From Orbilia blumenaviensis (taxonomy: Eukaryota; Ascomycota; Orbiliomycetes; Orbiliales; Orbiliaceae): a DNA stretch of 64,000 nt. The stretch covers positions 3,100,001 to 3,164,000 of the forward strand of contig JAVHNS010000002.1 of the NCBI GenBank assembly GCA_036872755.1, in the 5' to 3' direction. Positions within the stretch are counted from its first letter, which is position 1, and every line of letters starts with the position of its first letter. Under the pieces are notes generated by a model, which had not been told where the DNA came from, ran no database searches, and was given only the letters and a program-made list of their open reading frames with translations. Position numbers and translations under genes: made by a program. This document shows, piece by piece, positions 47,645 through 60,737 of this stretch.

Positions 47645-48791
47645 TATTACGTCTAATGATTTCGCATAACTCCACGGCCCAAAAACCAAGTATATCAATG
47701 AAAGTTCAAATAGGAAATATACAATAATTTATATTTCATATTCCCTCGAGCTTCAACATAAAGCAGAAGCTACTACCACAGCTCGAAGGCTGGACTATAT
47801 ATCTGTATACGACCTCCCAACCCTACCAACCGAGAAACAAAAAACAAGAAAGAGACAAAAGAAGTATATACAGAGAATAATCCGGTGTTTGTACCGAACT
47901 GAAATAGACAAGCCCGATTGTGAGGGTGGTGAGGAAGGGGATCCCAAAGATCAAGGCCCCAAATCCATGGTATCTTAATACCACTTATAAAAAAAAAAAG
48001 ACCGGTCATATATACACTAGGGCAATGTGGACAAGACCCCTCAGTTGCGAAAATTGTAAAAACAAAAGAGCAAATACAAACGGGTATACCGGTAAAAGCG
48101 TCACCTATTATTAGGTAGGCTAGGCGTGGGCTTTATAGAGAGATGCTCGTGTGAATAAGGAAGAAACAAGAAACGACCAATGATGACAGGCTCGCTTTAT
48201 ATAAAAAAAATCTTGCGGCCGTATGGGTGATGGAGCGATGTCTGCAAAGACATATGATGCAAAATGTAACAATAAAGACTTCCAACGGTAAACAACCTTA
48301 AAAAGAACCCAGCAAATGAACACCGATGAGCAATGACCCGAAAGAAAGAAAAGAAGAGAGAACAAAGAAATATAAACGGTAAAAGTTATAGGAGCGAGCG
48401 TGAGTGTGTCTGAAAGGGAGGGATGATGTCGATGTGATGTGTGAACTTTTGGGTGACCGTGTGGGTGTTTCGGCCGGAGAAAGGGGTTATATTAGAAGGT
48501 AATAATTAGAGAGCGACGATTAACGAGAGTCCAAAACATAACGAAAGCAACGCTGGAGACGGATCGACTGCAGAGAAAAGACACAAGGCGAATTGAATTG
48601 CGCTGATGAAGGCGTTGGAGAAAGGGTGGTTTCATTTGAGTGGTGGGGTTCCATCCTAAACCGGAGTGAGAGGAATGTTGTAAATTATGTTAGAAAGGGT
48701 GGAGCCTCAGCGGAATTAGAAGAAGAAAAAGGGCATCATGCTGATCTGAGAAAATGCGATGCAGGTATTGCTCAAACGCTAATATGCTGTT
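47635..48791. other. Intergenic, no gene recognised
   Basis: AT-rich DNA between the retroelement remnant and the 3' end of the protease gene. Short frames only. Confidence 0.55.
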
Positions 48792-50432
48792 TCAAAGAAG
48801 AACCGTCAAAGAGAGAATAGAAACGAGTGATGATATTAGAAACTTAGTCGAGACGTTGTGGAGGGTTGTTGTAGCGGAGTTGGAGACATTCGGGGAGCCT
48901 GTCGACTTCGCCCCGGGGCTGTTTGCTGTGCCGCTGACTGCAGTGGCGGTTACCGGGATAGAATCGGCATCGGTCGAACGTGTGGCATTTGGGACAGCAT
49001 TTGGACCTGATCCGATTTCCACAATATTTGTCGACGTACTATTAAATATCGTCTGACCAATGGAAATAGCCTCATTGTCCATGTCATATACGACGTATGC
49101 TGACCGAAGGAAGGTGTCGCCTAACGTAAGAACGCTGCCTTCGTCCATACCGAGGATGCCAAAGTAGCAGAGTATATGGTTGTCTGCGTTCGGTTCGTCG
49201 GTGGCATCTACAATAAAATCCCGGATGTTGACCTTGATAGTCGTACCTGCGAATTCGAAATCGACGGAGCCCTCAAGGGCACGTTTGGAACAATTGACGG
49301 CAGGGCCTTTATACTCGGGAACGGTCACGGCACCGACGAGCTCGACAAGCTGGTTCGCAATGTCGTGCGGTAGATACGTAAAACTTGCACCCCTGTCGTA
49401 ATTCGTTAGCACCAAAGGAATCTTAAACAACCGGGTTCAAGGATATAATGAGAAGCATGTGTATACTTACGTATCTAGCAAGGCGGGGACGCTTCTAGAC
49501 TCGTCCATCAAGACTCTAGATACCCCGTCGCCGTTTTCAATCGTCAACCCACGCAACGTAATTATGAAGTCAATGGCTGACGGCAAGTCGGTTCTTCTGC
49601 TGAGCGGAATAGTCGCCAAAGATCCTTTGAATTTCCCCGTGTCTATCCCTCCAAACAAAATCTCTCCAGCAGCAGCATTCAAGTCGTTTAACCAAACCGA
49701 GTAGGCGCGAGAGTTGATGAGTTCCTGGTTTACCATTTGCGTGATAAGACCAGGGTACGGCTCCAGCCCACTCGAAACCCTGGATTGTCGACGTTCGAAT
49801 CCGATGCCGAGAACACCTTCTTCACTAGTTCCTTGGAGTCCGATTCCGAATTGAACGTCCTTGACACCGACACCGCCAATTCCGAGAGTATCCTTCGCAT
49901 ATACACCAGATGCATACTGGCCATCGACATACATTATCGAAAAATCGCCTTCAACATATTGAGCTGTCGAGGAAGTTTCATTGTTGTACGTCCCACCAAC
50001 TTCGCAGCCCCGCCCCTCGGCCCGCTTGCATATCTCTGAATTTGCTGTTTCCACCCAGATGTCGCTACTGCCGGTATCTATATGAAGACGAATGTTCTGT
50101 GGAGGGGTTCCTACGGTAACATTTGCATAGAACAAAAAGTCCTAATCCAAAAAAAGAACAAAGATGGCGGCATTAGTCGGAGATATTCGATATTGACAGC
50201 CATCTTAAATATACTAAGAATAATGATGATGTCGGTGCCGACGATGACGTACCTTATTATCAAGTTTTTGGAGTGCCGTTTTACCAGCAGGTTCCCGCTT
50301 GTTGACTTGATGATGTGTGACCCTTTCCTTTGAGAAAGGGACTCTGATGACTTTTGAAGAGCCATCCCTTACGAGTAGTGTTGATAGTCCAGTCGATACG
50401 AACAGCGGCAGAACGAGCAACCAAGAACGCAT
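48792..50432 (-). CDS. Yapsin-like GPI-anchored aspartic protease
   Basis: Minus-strand exons 50432-50253, 50141-49471 and 49392-48792 give about 483 aa. The signal peptide is MRSWLLVLPLFVSTGLSTLL. A short propeptide ends near the dibasic NKREPAG, a plausible kexin site (K-R). The pepsin-fold domain starts at FYANVTVGTPPQN. The first catalytic motif is HIDTGSSDIWVE (D82), and the second, LLDTGASFTYLP (D283), is formed across the exon 2/3 splice. The C-terminal stretch is rich in Ser, Thr, Ala and Asn with many N-x-S/T sites, and ends in a hydrophobic tail (KFLISSLVSILSLTVLL) typical of a GPI signal. Yapsins process cell-surface proteins and support wall integrity. The long disulfide-type loop CKRAEGRGCEVGGTYN after the first Asp fits the yapsin/candidapepsin group. 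The exact substrate is unknown. Confidence 0.92.
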
Positions 50433-53400
50433 GATTGGCAGGGAAAAACGAAATAGCAGGACGATTTTTCGAAAGGGAAAAACCGTTAAAGGGAACCAAA
50501 CACGAATCGCTATATCCTCTGCATAAGAAGATCTTGGTTTCGCGTGGGCGAGAAAAAACAAGGTCGAAAAGGGTCGAAAGTCCGGAACCGAGACGGGATT
50601 GTTATGGATTGATTGGGACCCAAGAGGCTTATGAAGAGCCAGCCTGCTTGGACCTCGAATATTGAATGGTATGAAACGGTCAGGAACGAAGGGAAGCGAA
50701 GAGATGAAAGAATGGTGGTTATGCTGAAGATGGACAAGAATAGAATCAAGAAGAGCGAAAGAAAGAAAGAAAAAAAGATAGAGAGAAGTGAAGCCAAACG
50801 ACAGAAGAAGATGGAGGAGAACGAATAGAGAAGTGCGACTTGGAGGAATGCGGAGAGCAAGCAGCTGGGGAATTGATTATCAAATCTCGTTTACGCCTTC
50901 GTTCATGGTAGGTGAAAGTAGTAAGTAAGTACTTGGTAGTTAGTTACCAAGAAGAGGTAAGATAATTCAAGACAAGCAGAGTAGAGTAAGTAAATTAGAT
51001 ACTCTGTGTACTAGTGAGGAGTATTGCTTGTGTACTGCCCTGTGATGGAGCAGGAGGGGTGGTGCACTGATGAGGATGAGGAGGGGATGAGGAGGAGAAT
51101 TGAGAGGGCTTCAAGTGCACGGTATGCCCATGCTCATTCATGCGCAGCACATGTACATTTTGGATTGGCAATAGCTTTTGAGCTTTCTGAGAGTTTTGAA
51201 GGCTCAGGGGGGGGAAGGTTGAAGTCTACACCCTAACTAACTACTTCAGTAAGTAAATAAGTGACTGGAAGATGAAGTTGACGATGATAGTGTTTGTAAG
51301 TAGTACTGAGGTGGTGGTGGTGGTGGTGGTGGTAGAATAAAGAAGTGCTCCGTCCTATCTCTAACACTCAGGCTTGACAACGGGATGAGATGGCGGGTGG
51401 GACCAACACTGCATTGGCTGGGTAGCTGGCTGGAGCCGGAATGGCTTGGATTTAACGCTTGCCAGAACAAAGAACGGACACAAGACAGCCGCTAGCTACA
51501 TGGACCTAATTCCACTGCTAAACCTAACTTAACTTATCTAGCCTGGTGGAACCACCTGGTTAGTCTCGAAAGACCCTGGTCCCGACAGATGCAGGAACTT
51601 GCCTTTCCGGCTTATTCGAATTCTCGATTCAGGAGATAACGAGAATTTCCAGGTGACCAGACCAATACTGGTAATAACGGTGCAAATGTCATGTATTATA
51701 CCCAACCGCGAACGTCAAAAAGAGAGAGAGAGAGAGAGAGAGAGAGGTATGGACTACATGATTCAACTGATCGTGAAGATTCAATTCTCGGGCTAATCAC
51801 CAACGGTTACCAGCAAACGTTGCTGCCCTGGCGAGAAAAAATCACACGAAGGCGCCGTTCCTCAGGGCTGCAGGAACAATTTGTTTTTTCAACTTGATCG
51901 GATTGCGCGTATGTATGCATGCATTTGCGCCCAAAAGGAATGAGGCCCATTTCTGCCTCACAAACCACTGTTCAGAATGGGGGTGGGGTGGTGACCCTCC
52001 TATGTAAGCCAGCGTTCAATTTTAATCTTCGCAAAAGACTGAAAGAATCGAATCGATAATTTGCGCGTATCTCCTGTTATTGATTCTTTCGCTCTTCCTG
52101 CCTGTTTGTTGGGGTCGAGCCAGCAGGGGTCATCGCAGCGAACAAAGAAGGTCCTTGGACCAGTGTCCCTCGTTCGCAGGCTCGACCTGGAGATTACAGG
52201 CCTGATGTTTCTGATTGCACAGACCCCTGTCCAAGTGCGACGGATCGAAAGGTGGGGAGGAGCACAAAAAAGTAATTCGCGGCGAGAAAAACCATATCGT
52301 TGGTCAATGCATGTCATTTTTTTTGATTTTGATCGATTGACAGCGCCAAAGAGCTAGTTAAATCGGTAGCCGGAAAACCCCCCCTTTTTTAGTTCGCAGA
52401 AAGTGCGGTGGGTGGCCGGTGGACCCACAATCAGACATCGCGGGTATGTGTGCGCATGCAGACACATGTACTGTACAATGTACATGTAGTAAAAACCGCT
52501 AAGATATCACAAAGAAAAGAGCGTTTTGAAACGACTGAGCGAACGGGACTGGTAGTTAGCTTGTGCAGTGCTTAATTGTGAAACCGGCGCCACCGGATTG
52601 AACGGCATCCGGTGTCTACACTACGTACATACGGTATTGTATGTGTAGTGTATGTTCACGATAGCCACGAATGTTGATATATGCAGATACATTTCGACAG
52701 AAAAACATAGACTAACTAGTATGTGCCTCATACAGAGATGTACGCGTAAGATGCTAAAAAGTGTCCGATCGATGGCCATGCATAGCCATACGACAATAGT
52801 GTACATTGGAATGGAGGGAAGGCAATCAATCTCGCCTTTTTTGCAATTTGGTCAGGCCGATATCACACACGCACGCAGACCATCAGATCACTATAAACAT
52901 CGTTAATATACCCGTCGATTTGATCGATTGAGCCTGTTGAATTGTTTGCAATCTAAATATATTAATTAACCCCACAATCAGCTGCACAGCCGGATGCGAT
53001 CCACCAACCAAGGGAGGTCCCAGACTCTGTACTATGTAGGCCATGCTGCATGCGCAATTCAAGAGAAATGTGTGTAGCACATGTCTGGGTATGAGGCAAG
53101 TGTGGTACAATCAATGTACATGTACATATATATGTACCTAATATACCTACATGCACTAAAATAAAAAAATGCCAAGCTCAAGAGGTGCGCAGACCATCAG
53201 CTGCAATTGTGTTGTAGCATGTGTTGCACAAAGCGCCAAGCACCCTCGTAAACGACGACACGAGCTATCTTGTTTCAAAAACGGCGGACTGCTTTCTCGC
53301 GTACAGTGCAATATAGCAACATTCGATACCTATTCAGAACCAATACCGCGATACCCTTCAAAACCTTAAAGAACGCGTGCTCTAATCATAAACTTCCATC

Positions 53401-53460
53401 GGGACCAAAAAAAAAAAAAAAAAAAAAAGGAAGTCAGCAGTTCACAACTTCAAACCAACA
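50433..53460. other. Intergenic between protease and RFC4 (both upstream regions)
   Basis: 3.0 kb holding two promoters of divergent genes. It contains a (GGT)n run (about 51309-51333), an (AG)n run (51720-51746), TGTACA-rich palindromic stretches (about 52465-52490 and 53115-53140) and a 22-nt poly-A (53407-53428) about 30 nt before the RFC4 ATG. No gene recognised. Confidence 0.55.
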
Positions 53461-55050
53461 ATGACCAGCGGCGAGTCCTCAAAATCGGCTGCGCAGAAAG
53501 CTGGTGCAGCTGCGGATGGCCCTCCGGGATACGAATTACCATGGTATGCATATTGACGATTCGGATCTTTGACCAAGCTACCTATCAAGCTATAGATAGC
53601 TATAGCTACTCCATACAATGAACTCTAATACTAACATACACTATGTTTTTCTTGCATGAAACAGGGTCGAGAAGTACAGACCGAGATTTTTGGACGAAAT
53701 CGTCGGAAACACAGAAACGGTCGAACGATTAAAAATCATCGCGAAGGATGGGAACATGCCTCATGTTATAATCAGCGGGATGCCTGGTATTGGGTACGAA
53801 AGAATATACAAGGCCAAACAGCAGCTCGATCGATATAATAGTTAGCAGATGCTGTTCATGAGCTGCTCCTTTCTCTTCTCTTCGTCCGAATCCCAGCTGA
53901 TTTGAAGCTATCGAGGCATTTCCTCTTAAAGAAAAACCACTTCTATATTATGCCTTGCCAGGGAATTACTAGGTAATACCTACAAGGAAGCTGTTCTGGA
54001 GCTCAATGCTTCAGACGAAAGAGGTACCAAGTCTTCTACCTAATGCCCTAAGAGCAACTTCAATTCGAGAAATCACTCTAACAGCCGACCATTGTATAAT
54101 TAGGTATCGATGTCGTCCGAAATAGAATCAAAGGGTTCGCACAGAAGAAAGTCACCTTACCTCCCGGTAGACAGAAGATCGTTATTCTCGACGAAGCAGA
54201 CAGCATGACATCAGGTGCCCAACAAGCCCTTCGTCGAACAATGGAAATCTACTCCTCAACCACGCGATTCGCATTCGCCTGCAATCAGTCCAACAAGATC
54301 ATTGAGCCATTGCAGTCCCGTTGCGCTATACTTCGATACGCGAGGTTGACGGACCAACAACTCCTGAAGCGATTGATGGAGATATGTGCGGCTGAGGACG
54401 TAAAGTACAGCGATGAGGGGCTTGCGGCACTGATATTCAGCGCAGAGGGCGATATGAGACAGGCGGTGAATAACCTACAGAGCACGGTAGCCGGGTTTGG
54501 GTTCGTCAACGGGGATAACGTGTTTAAGGTAGTGGATTCGCCACATCCTGTGGCGGTTCAGGCCATGATTAAGGCGTGCTTTGAGGGGAAGATCGATCAA
54601 GCATTGGAGACACTACGGGAGCTATGGTACGTCCCTTTTTTAAAAAGATATATATATTATAATGTTGAGGGATTTGGCTGGAGAGTCCTTATTTCCCGAC
54701 TTTCGTCAGGCACTGGCACTGGTTTTGCTAACGGTTTGGAACTCACGGGTAACAGGGACAAGGGATATTCCGCTGTCGACTTAATAAGCACCATGTTCCG
54801 TGTCACGAAGACAATTGACACTTTGAGTGAGCACTCGAAACTAGAGTTCATCAAGGTAAGGCACCACCCCCTCATTCGATGATATAAAGCCGAAAAAGCC
54901 GATACAAAAAAAAAAACCTGAATGCTAAGTGCTGCAAAACTAAAGGAAATCGGCTTTACGCACATGCGGATATTAGAGGGTGTCGGAACGCACCTACAAC
55001 TCCAAGGGTGCATCGCCCGTCTATGCCGGATTAACATGAAAACACCTTGA
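53461..55050 (+). CDS. RFC4: Replication factor C subunit RFC4 (Rfc2 of fission yeast)
   Basis: Clamp-loader AAA+ ATPase subunit that helps load PCNA at primer ends. Exons 53461-53543, 53665-53793, 53932-54023, 54104-54626, 54756-54855 and 54946-55050 give 343 aa. It shows [18 protein letters not shown] (RFC box II), [17 protein letters not shown] Walker A (split by intron 2 between G and K), [19 protein letters not shown], Walker [11 protein letters not shown], the SRC arginine-finger motif in [14 protein letters not shown], and [16 protein letters not shown]. The wording [20 protein letters not shown] and VVDSPHP fits Rfc4 of budding yeast rather than Rfc2, 3 or 5. All phases agree. A poly-A tract lies just upstream of the start, and the C-terminal collar domain ends ...[16 protein letters not shown]. 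Confidence 0.96.
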
Positions 55051-55842
55051 AAGAGAGAGGGATACTACTATCGCTCCTTTCTCGGGTTACTTTTTCGTTT
55101 TTCTTTTCCATTCCAGCATGGTCTATGCGTGAGCGCTATTTTTTTGGGCTTATTTTATTTTATTTTTCCAATGTGGAATAATCATTCCGCTCGATAAGAC
55201 TTTGTATACACGTTGAGCGTATAAAGTTCTAATAATGGCACTCCGGTGGCGATTACATTGGTGCGTGCCCACACGACTGCATACCTACAAAAGAATAGTC
55301 TTATCAACAAATATAATGGGGCAGTACCTTCCCCGGCCGGCGAAAACCCAGCGGGTAGCCGGTCTAACGTTCAAAACGGCAAGGGAGGGGGGGCTTTGCT
55401 ACATACCTCGCGTCGGATCGGAGAAATGCCGTTGACGTTATATCGTGTTCGGCTCGTAGTTTTTGATTTCACATTCCCGAGGCCGAGGTGCCTCAGTTTT
55501 TTTTATATCCCGGTCCCATCGTTATCTTCTTTATTATTATTTGTTTTAAAGATAATTCTCTCGGGAGGGTCTTCGGGTTCGGGATGTCCCCAGTGGCAAC
55601 CTTATTCTCCCTTTCCTACTTTTCCCTATTTTATTTTTATTTTTGATATTCAAGTAGATAACCTAGGTAAAGATTCATATGATACAGTATAATAGATAGA
55701 ACGCAGCTTCCAAAAACGCGGAGGTTTTTTGTTTGTTTGTCTGTATCTGCAAGGTCCGCGTTTCGCAGCTATCGAAGAGGAGCGGGGGTAGGGAAAGGAC
55801 CCGGCAAACCTGGATTAGCCTGAACCGATGCATCGGAATGCG

Positions 55843-55888
<46 letters not shown>

Positions 55889-57147
55889 CGTGAGAGAGGA
55901 GGCAGAAGCCTGCAGAAGAGGAGAAAAGGCATGGTCGAATCGGTGAGTTCTGATTCGTAAACCCGTGCATTCCTATGCCCGGGCGGGGCGCCATGTTCGG
56001 TATCACGGGCCAAGCTAGTACTCTACTATACTACAGAGCAGGTATGTATGCATTGCAGCACTGCGCAGCCGGCCGTGATCGCATCGAATTCGAATATATC
56101 GAATCACATCACATCATATCATATCATATGCGTGTATACAGGGGGGCTACATAAGTACTTACCTACCTACTTACATACCGCTCTATTGCAAATATCATAG
56201 GGAGACAATACCTAGGTACACGAACGTGTAGTTGTAGTTGTAATATACAGATAGATCTCTAGACAGGCCCACTTATCTATAGCCAGACCAGACGCAGAGG
56301 GCGTCTATTGTATATTGTTACGTTCTATCGATCGAACGCAGTATTGTTCAGTTCATACTGGTAATATAGCGCCTAATTTATAATTACCTAAGCACGTAGG
56401 TATGCGCATCGGCGGCGCTCTACGTACTTTAAACGTGCATAGCTATGACTAAGTAGGATTTACATTTACTACCCCCCCGGTACGTATTCAAGTATATAAG
56501 ATATATTACCGGCCGTGAAGAGAGGGGGGAGGGGGATAGGGAGAGAGTAGATATAGCTAGCGTCAAAAAAAAAATAAAAAATATACCAAGGCCGAGCTCG
56601 AGAATTGAAAGAAGCACGCATGTATGTCGTAGTAGTCGCCGGGGATGACCCTCTTTGGAGACCTTTTTCTTTCCCCCCGCCCCCTCCCCGAAAATGGATT
56701 TCAAGGCTCGTGAAGAGGGGGCGGGGACGGAGGGAGGAGGGAAGCAAGCAAGCAAGGCTTGAGTCGATTAACGGGCAAGTGCTTGTATGCAATCCATCTG
56801 ATAGTCTGATATACTTCGGATGCTAGCTGGGGGAAGAGAGCAGATTAGTAAAATAGTATTTATTCAATTCATCATCCCAGTAAACCTTCCTCCGCTTCTT
56901 CTTCTCCTCCTCCTCTTCTTCCTCCTCTTTCTGAATCATCTCCATCTTCATCTCACTTGATACGTACTTACTCACCGGGCCAATTACCCACCAGCTTTTC
57001 CGTCCTGTCCTCCCGTTATTTTTTTATATTTTTTCTAGTGCTCGGATCCGGAATCTCCGCATTTTTCTCACCCAACAAAAGCTTCTTCTATAACACCTTC
57101 CCTTCCTCTTCTTCTTCTCCAAACCAAAACTTCTATTCTATTTCAAA
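55051..57147. other. Intergenic, 41-nt poly-T, no gene recognised
   Basis: RFC4 3' flank and malate dehydrogenase promoter. It contains a 41-nt poly-T (55845-55885), CATATC/ATCACA repeats (about 56095-56130), and a strongly pyrimidine-rich leader with CTTCTTCTCC blocks (56885-57130) directly before the MDH start, typical of highly expressed fungal genes. Confidence 0.6.
55845..55885 (+). repeat. 41-nt poly-T run
   Basis: The longest homopolymer seen in the window. Confidence 0.95.
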
Positions 57148-59422
57148 ATGGTTAAAGCCGGTACGTTGTAGACATCGTAACAATCCCCTCGGCTTTAAAT
57201 ACTATCCTGCATGTTCCATTGTCTGCAGTATTCTTGTCATGATCGTGGTGTTTTTTGTTGAGCTTTGGGCATCGCATTGCAGCGTATACTACACTATACC
57301 TACTATGTGTACTGCATGTTCGCGATTCCAATTCTCCCCCCCCCCCTCCATCCCCCGCTAGCCCGGAGAAAAGTTACCCCTCACTGCATCGACCACCCCC
57401 GCATTTGACGTCCGAGCTTTTTTTAAAAAAAAACAGCAGGACTTTAGAGAAGATAGTAGGCAGTGAGAACTGACAATTGATTTTTCTTTCTTCTCTCTCT
57501 CAATAGCTGTTCTCGGTGCTTCTGGTGGTATTGGCCAGGTATATATAAACATCCCTCTTTCTCTCGAGAAACTAGAATCTAGGGCTTCAATTCCCGTCTC
57601 TCGGCGTCCTTCTGCTCTTTCTCCTTCTCATTCTTACTTCTCAGGCCTCACTTTCTTGATGGCATCTCAAAAAAGCTCGCATTGAGTGTGTGTGTGAGAG
57701 AGAGGGGTGTGAGTGTGTGAGAAAACACTGCATCCTGTTCTCTTTGAGACTCCCTCAGGTCAGAAGTGTGCTACGGGAATAGGAAGAGGGAATTCGAAGG
57801 AAGGTGAGAAGGGGGAGAAGAAGGAGAAGTGACCTCCGAAGCGGTGAAGCCAACTCCTCCGGATGAAAGGATGAATATCTAACCACTAGCTTGCTTTGGA
57901 ACAGCCATTGTCTCTCCTCCTCGCCATCAGCCCATTGGTCGACGAGCTTAGCCTCTACGATGTCGTCAATACCCCAGGTGTCGGCGCCGACCTTTCCCAC
58001 ATCAACAGCAAGGCTGTAAGTACTCACCTACCTTACCCTACCTACCCACCAAGTTTCCCCGCAATTCTCTTCCCCCCGCCCTTTCCCCGTTTTTCTGGTT
58101 TCAATATACAATAGCGGGATTTAGCTATGACAAATTGAAACTGGAGGGGAGCCGCGGGAAGGGATGAAAGGAGGGGGGGTTGGTTGAGGTCTTTGGATTT
58201 AGGAATCTTTGTAGGCTAACATGCGTATTCTATAGAATGTCACTGCCTTCCTCCCTGAGGGCGGAGAGGGCCTCGAGAAGGCTCTTACCGGCTGCGACAT
58301 CGTCGTCATCCCCGCCGGTATCCCAAGTAAGTCCCAATCCTCCTCTTCCCAAAAGGTTCTCGAGCTCTTTTAAAGCTCCATTCGTCCTGGTTATCTATAT
58401 GATGGTATACATATACTAAATGCCGTGTTCCCTCGCCGAATCAAAATAGGAAAGCCCGGTATGACCCGTGATGACCTTTTCAAGATCAATGCAGGCATTG
58501 TCCGTGATCTCGTCACCGGAGTCGCCAAATTCTGCCCCAAGGCGTTCGTCCTGATCATCTCTAACCCCGTCAACTCCACCGTCCCAATCGCCGCCGAGGT
58601 CCTCAAGAAGCACGATGTCTTCGACGCTACCAAATTATTCGGTGTCACCTCTCTCGATGTCGTCAGGGCCTCTACTTTTGTTGCTGCCGTCGTCGGCGGC
58701 AGCCCAACTGACTACAAGGTTCCAGTTGTTGGTGGACACAGCGGTGAAACTATCGTTCCATTGTTGAGCCAGATCACCCCAAAGACCGAGATCCCAAGCG
58801 ATAAGCTCGAGGCTTTGGTTAAGAGTAAGCCCCCTCTCTATCACTCTCACCCAAACACCACCGGTTACCGCCGTAGCATATACCATAATCGTAAAAAAAT
58901 AAAAAATAAAAAAAATAAAATTTTACTTACCAATTTTTTTTTTTCAATTCTAGGAATACAATTCGGCGGTGACGAGGTCGTCAAGGCCAAGGATGGTACC
59001 GGGTCCGCAACCCTCTCCATGGCCTACGCCGGCTTCAAGTTCGCCGAATCCCTCCTCAGGGCCGTCAAGGGAGAGACCCTAATCATTGAACCTACCTACA
59101 TCTTCCTCGAAGGTGTTGCCGGTGGTCAGAAAATCAAGGACACCGTTGGCGGACTCGACTTCTTCGCCGTCCCAGTCGAACTTGGGGTATGTATCATCTG
59201 ATGAACGACGCCTTTTGTCATAATGTATATGTTCACCTTTGAGAGAGACGGTTTACTAACTATTTTTTTCGTTTAAAAAAATAGCCATCTGGAGCTGTCA
59301 GGGCCATCAACCCTCTCCCACAGGCTAACGACTACGAGAAGGCTCTTCTTGAGGAGGCTAAGAAGGGCTTGGCCGGAAACATCGCCAAGGGTACCGAATT
59401 CATCACACCGACCTCGAAGTGA
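57148..59422 (+). CDS. MDH: Malate dehydrogenase (NAD), non-mitochondrial type
   Basis: Oxidises malate to oxaloacetate with NAD. Exons 57148-57160, 57507-57538, 57905-58015, 58236-58326, 58450-58824, 58954-59186 and 59285-59422 give 330 aa. The N-terminus [15 protein letters not shown] has the Rossmann NAD motif and no presequence; it is assembled from three exons. Other motifs are [34 protein letters not shown] with substrate arginine, [37 protein letters not shown] and the active-site His in [17 protein letters not shown]. The C-terminus FITPTSK has no peroxisomal SKL-type signal. The lack of a presequence suggests the cytosolic enzyme, although fungal paralogues with the same start occur in mitochondria when an upstream exon is used, and I see none here. 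The pyrimidine-rich promoter suggests strong expression. Confidence 0.96.
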
Positions 59423-60737
59423 GTTTTATATACCTTTAACCAAGCCCAACCCCATATACGTAAAAGGAAGATTCCAAGCAAAAAAAGAAAGAAAGAAAGA
59501 AGAAAGAGAATTCCAATCGGTTTTACACGTTAATATATAAAAAAAACACAAGAAAAAAAAGACGAAAAACTATTGGTTTACCTCTGATCAGTTCCGGTGC
59601 TTATACTAATCATATTTGCCCAAAGTTAGGTTATAGGAAACTCGAGCTGTTCCAGGGACGAGATGAATCGTTAAAGTCCAGGAAACCAAAAAAAAATAAA
59701 ATAAAATAAAATAAAAACTAAAAACTAAAACAAAAGTAAAAAATGGCCTGTATCTATAGCTGTTTTTCCTCCTCCTCCTCCTCCTCCTCCTCCTCCTCCT
59801 CCTCCTCTTTTCTTAGCACCACTACCACTACCATCAGAAATACTATTAGACTCTATCATGAGACCATCAAAACCAATTAATTATCACCATGAATAATAAT
59901 TTATTTATTGTAAAAAAAAAAAAAAAAACGAAGGTAATCATCGTTATTGTCATGATCATCATCATCATCATCATCCCCACTATGACTACAGCCATTACCA
60001 TCACCACATCAAGATCTTAAAGACCTCGAAGGAGTTGCTTTGGATATAAGTAGAGACGGTCCACATCTATAAATCCATATACATACGATTGCGAAGCGCT
60101 TAAGCTGGTGGGGGAAAGACGATATACGTCTGATTACTGGATACCCAAGTTGAGTACCTAAGTATCCTACTTATTCTTCTAGTTCTAATGCATATATATA
60201 TTTTTTTTAAAAAAAGGGGGGGGGGGAAGGAGAGAGGGATAAGAGATAGTTAAGTAACTTATTAAGGATATGCTCCAGCGGGTATACTAGTGTCGAGATT
60301 AGATAGGGCGGAAAAGAAAGAAACTCCTCTAAACGAATATCTTACATCATGAATAAGAAAAAAAAAAAAAAACTATAGCCCTTCCCTTTAAGTGCTCATC
60401 CAACGCCAAAAAAAAAAAGCCCTTCCTCGAAAGATTTTTGTTCCCTCTAGCAAGTAAGGGAAAATAAAACAAGAAAAACCACACGCAAGTGCTAGAGAAA
60501 AAAAAAAGGAGAGAGGGAGAGAGGAGACGGAGTCCAACTGAGCTACCTCCGGGGTTTTCCAATTTAGGTCTTCCGACCTAGGACTTTCTCATATAGGTCT
60601 TCCTCTATAGCCTACGGCCCTCTCTTCAGGGTGGGGGGGAGGAACGGGAGAAATGCATTCCCTTCTTACGAGATATTTTTTCATATTTTATAGGTCGCCA
60701 CACACTCTCGAACAACAGCATGATCCACTGCCAGGCG
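59423..60737. other. Convergent intergenic region, MDH and TRS33 3' flanks
   Basis: It contains a (CCT)n run (59767-59807), a (CAT)n run (59957-59975), poly-A (about 59911-59928) and further A-rich tracts. No gene recognised. Confidence 0.65.

Noticed and set aside
52465..52490. Palindromic TGTACA/ACATGT block as an operator
   Set aside because: Such TGTACA palindromes recur in AT-rich intergenic DNA of this window; no gene-proximal or repeated arrangement supports a specific role.
60530..60560. tRNA-like 5' half on the minus strand (AGGTAGCTCAGTTGG)
   Set aside because: Only a D-arm-like segment; no anticodon arm, T-arm or matching acceptor strand follows.
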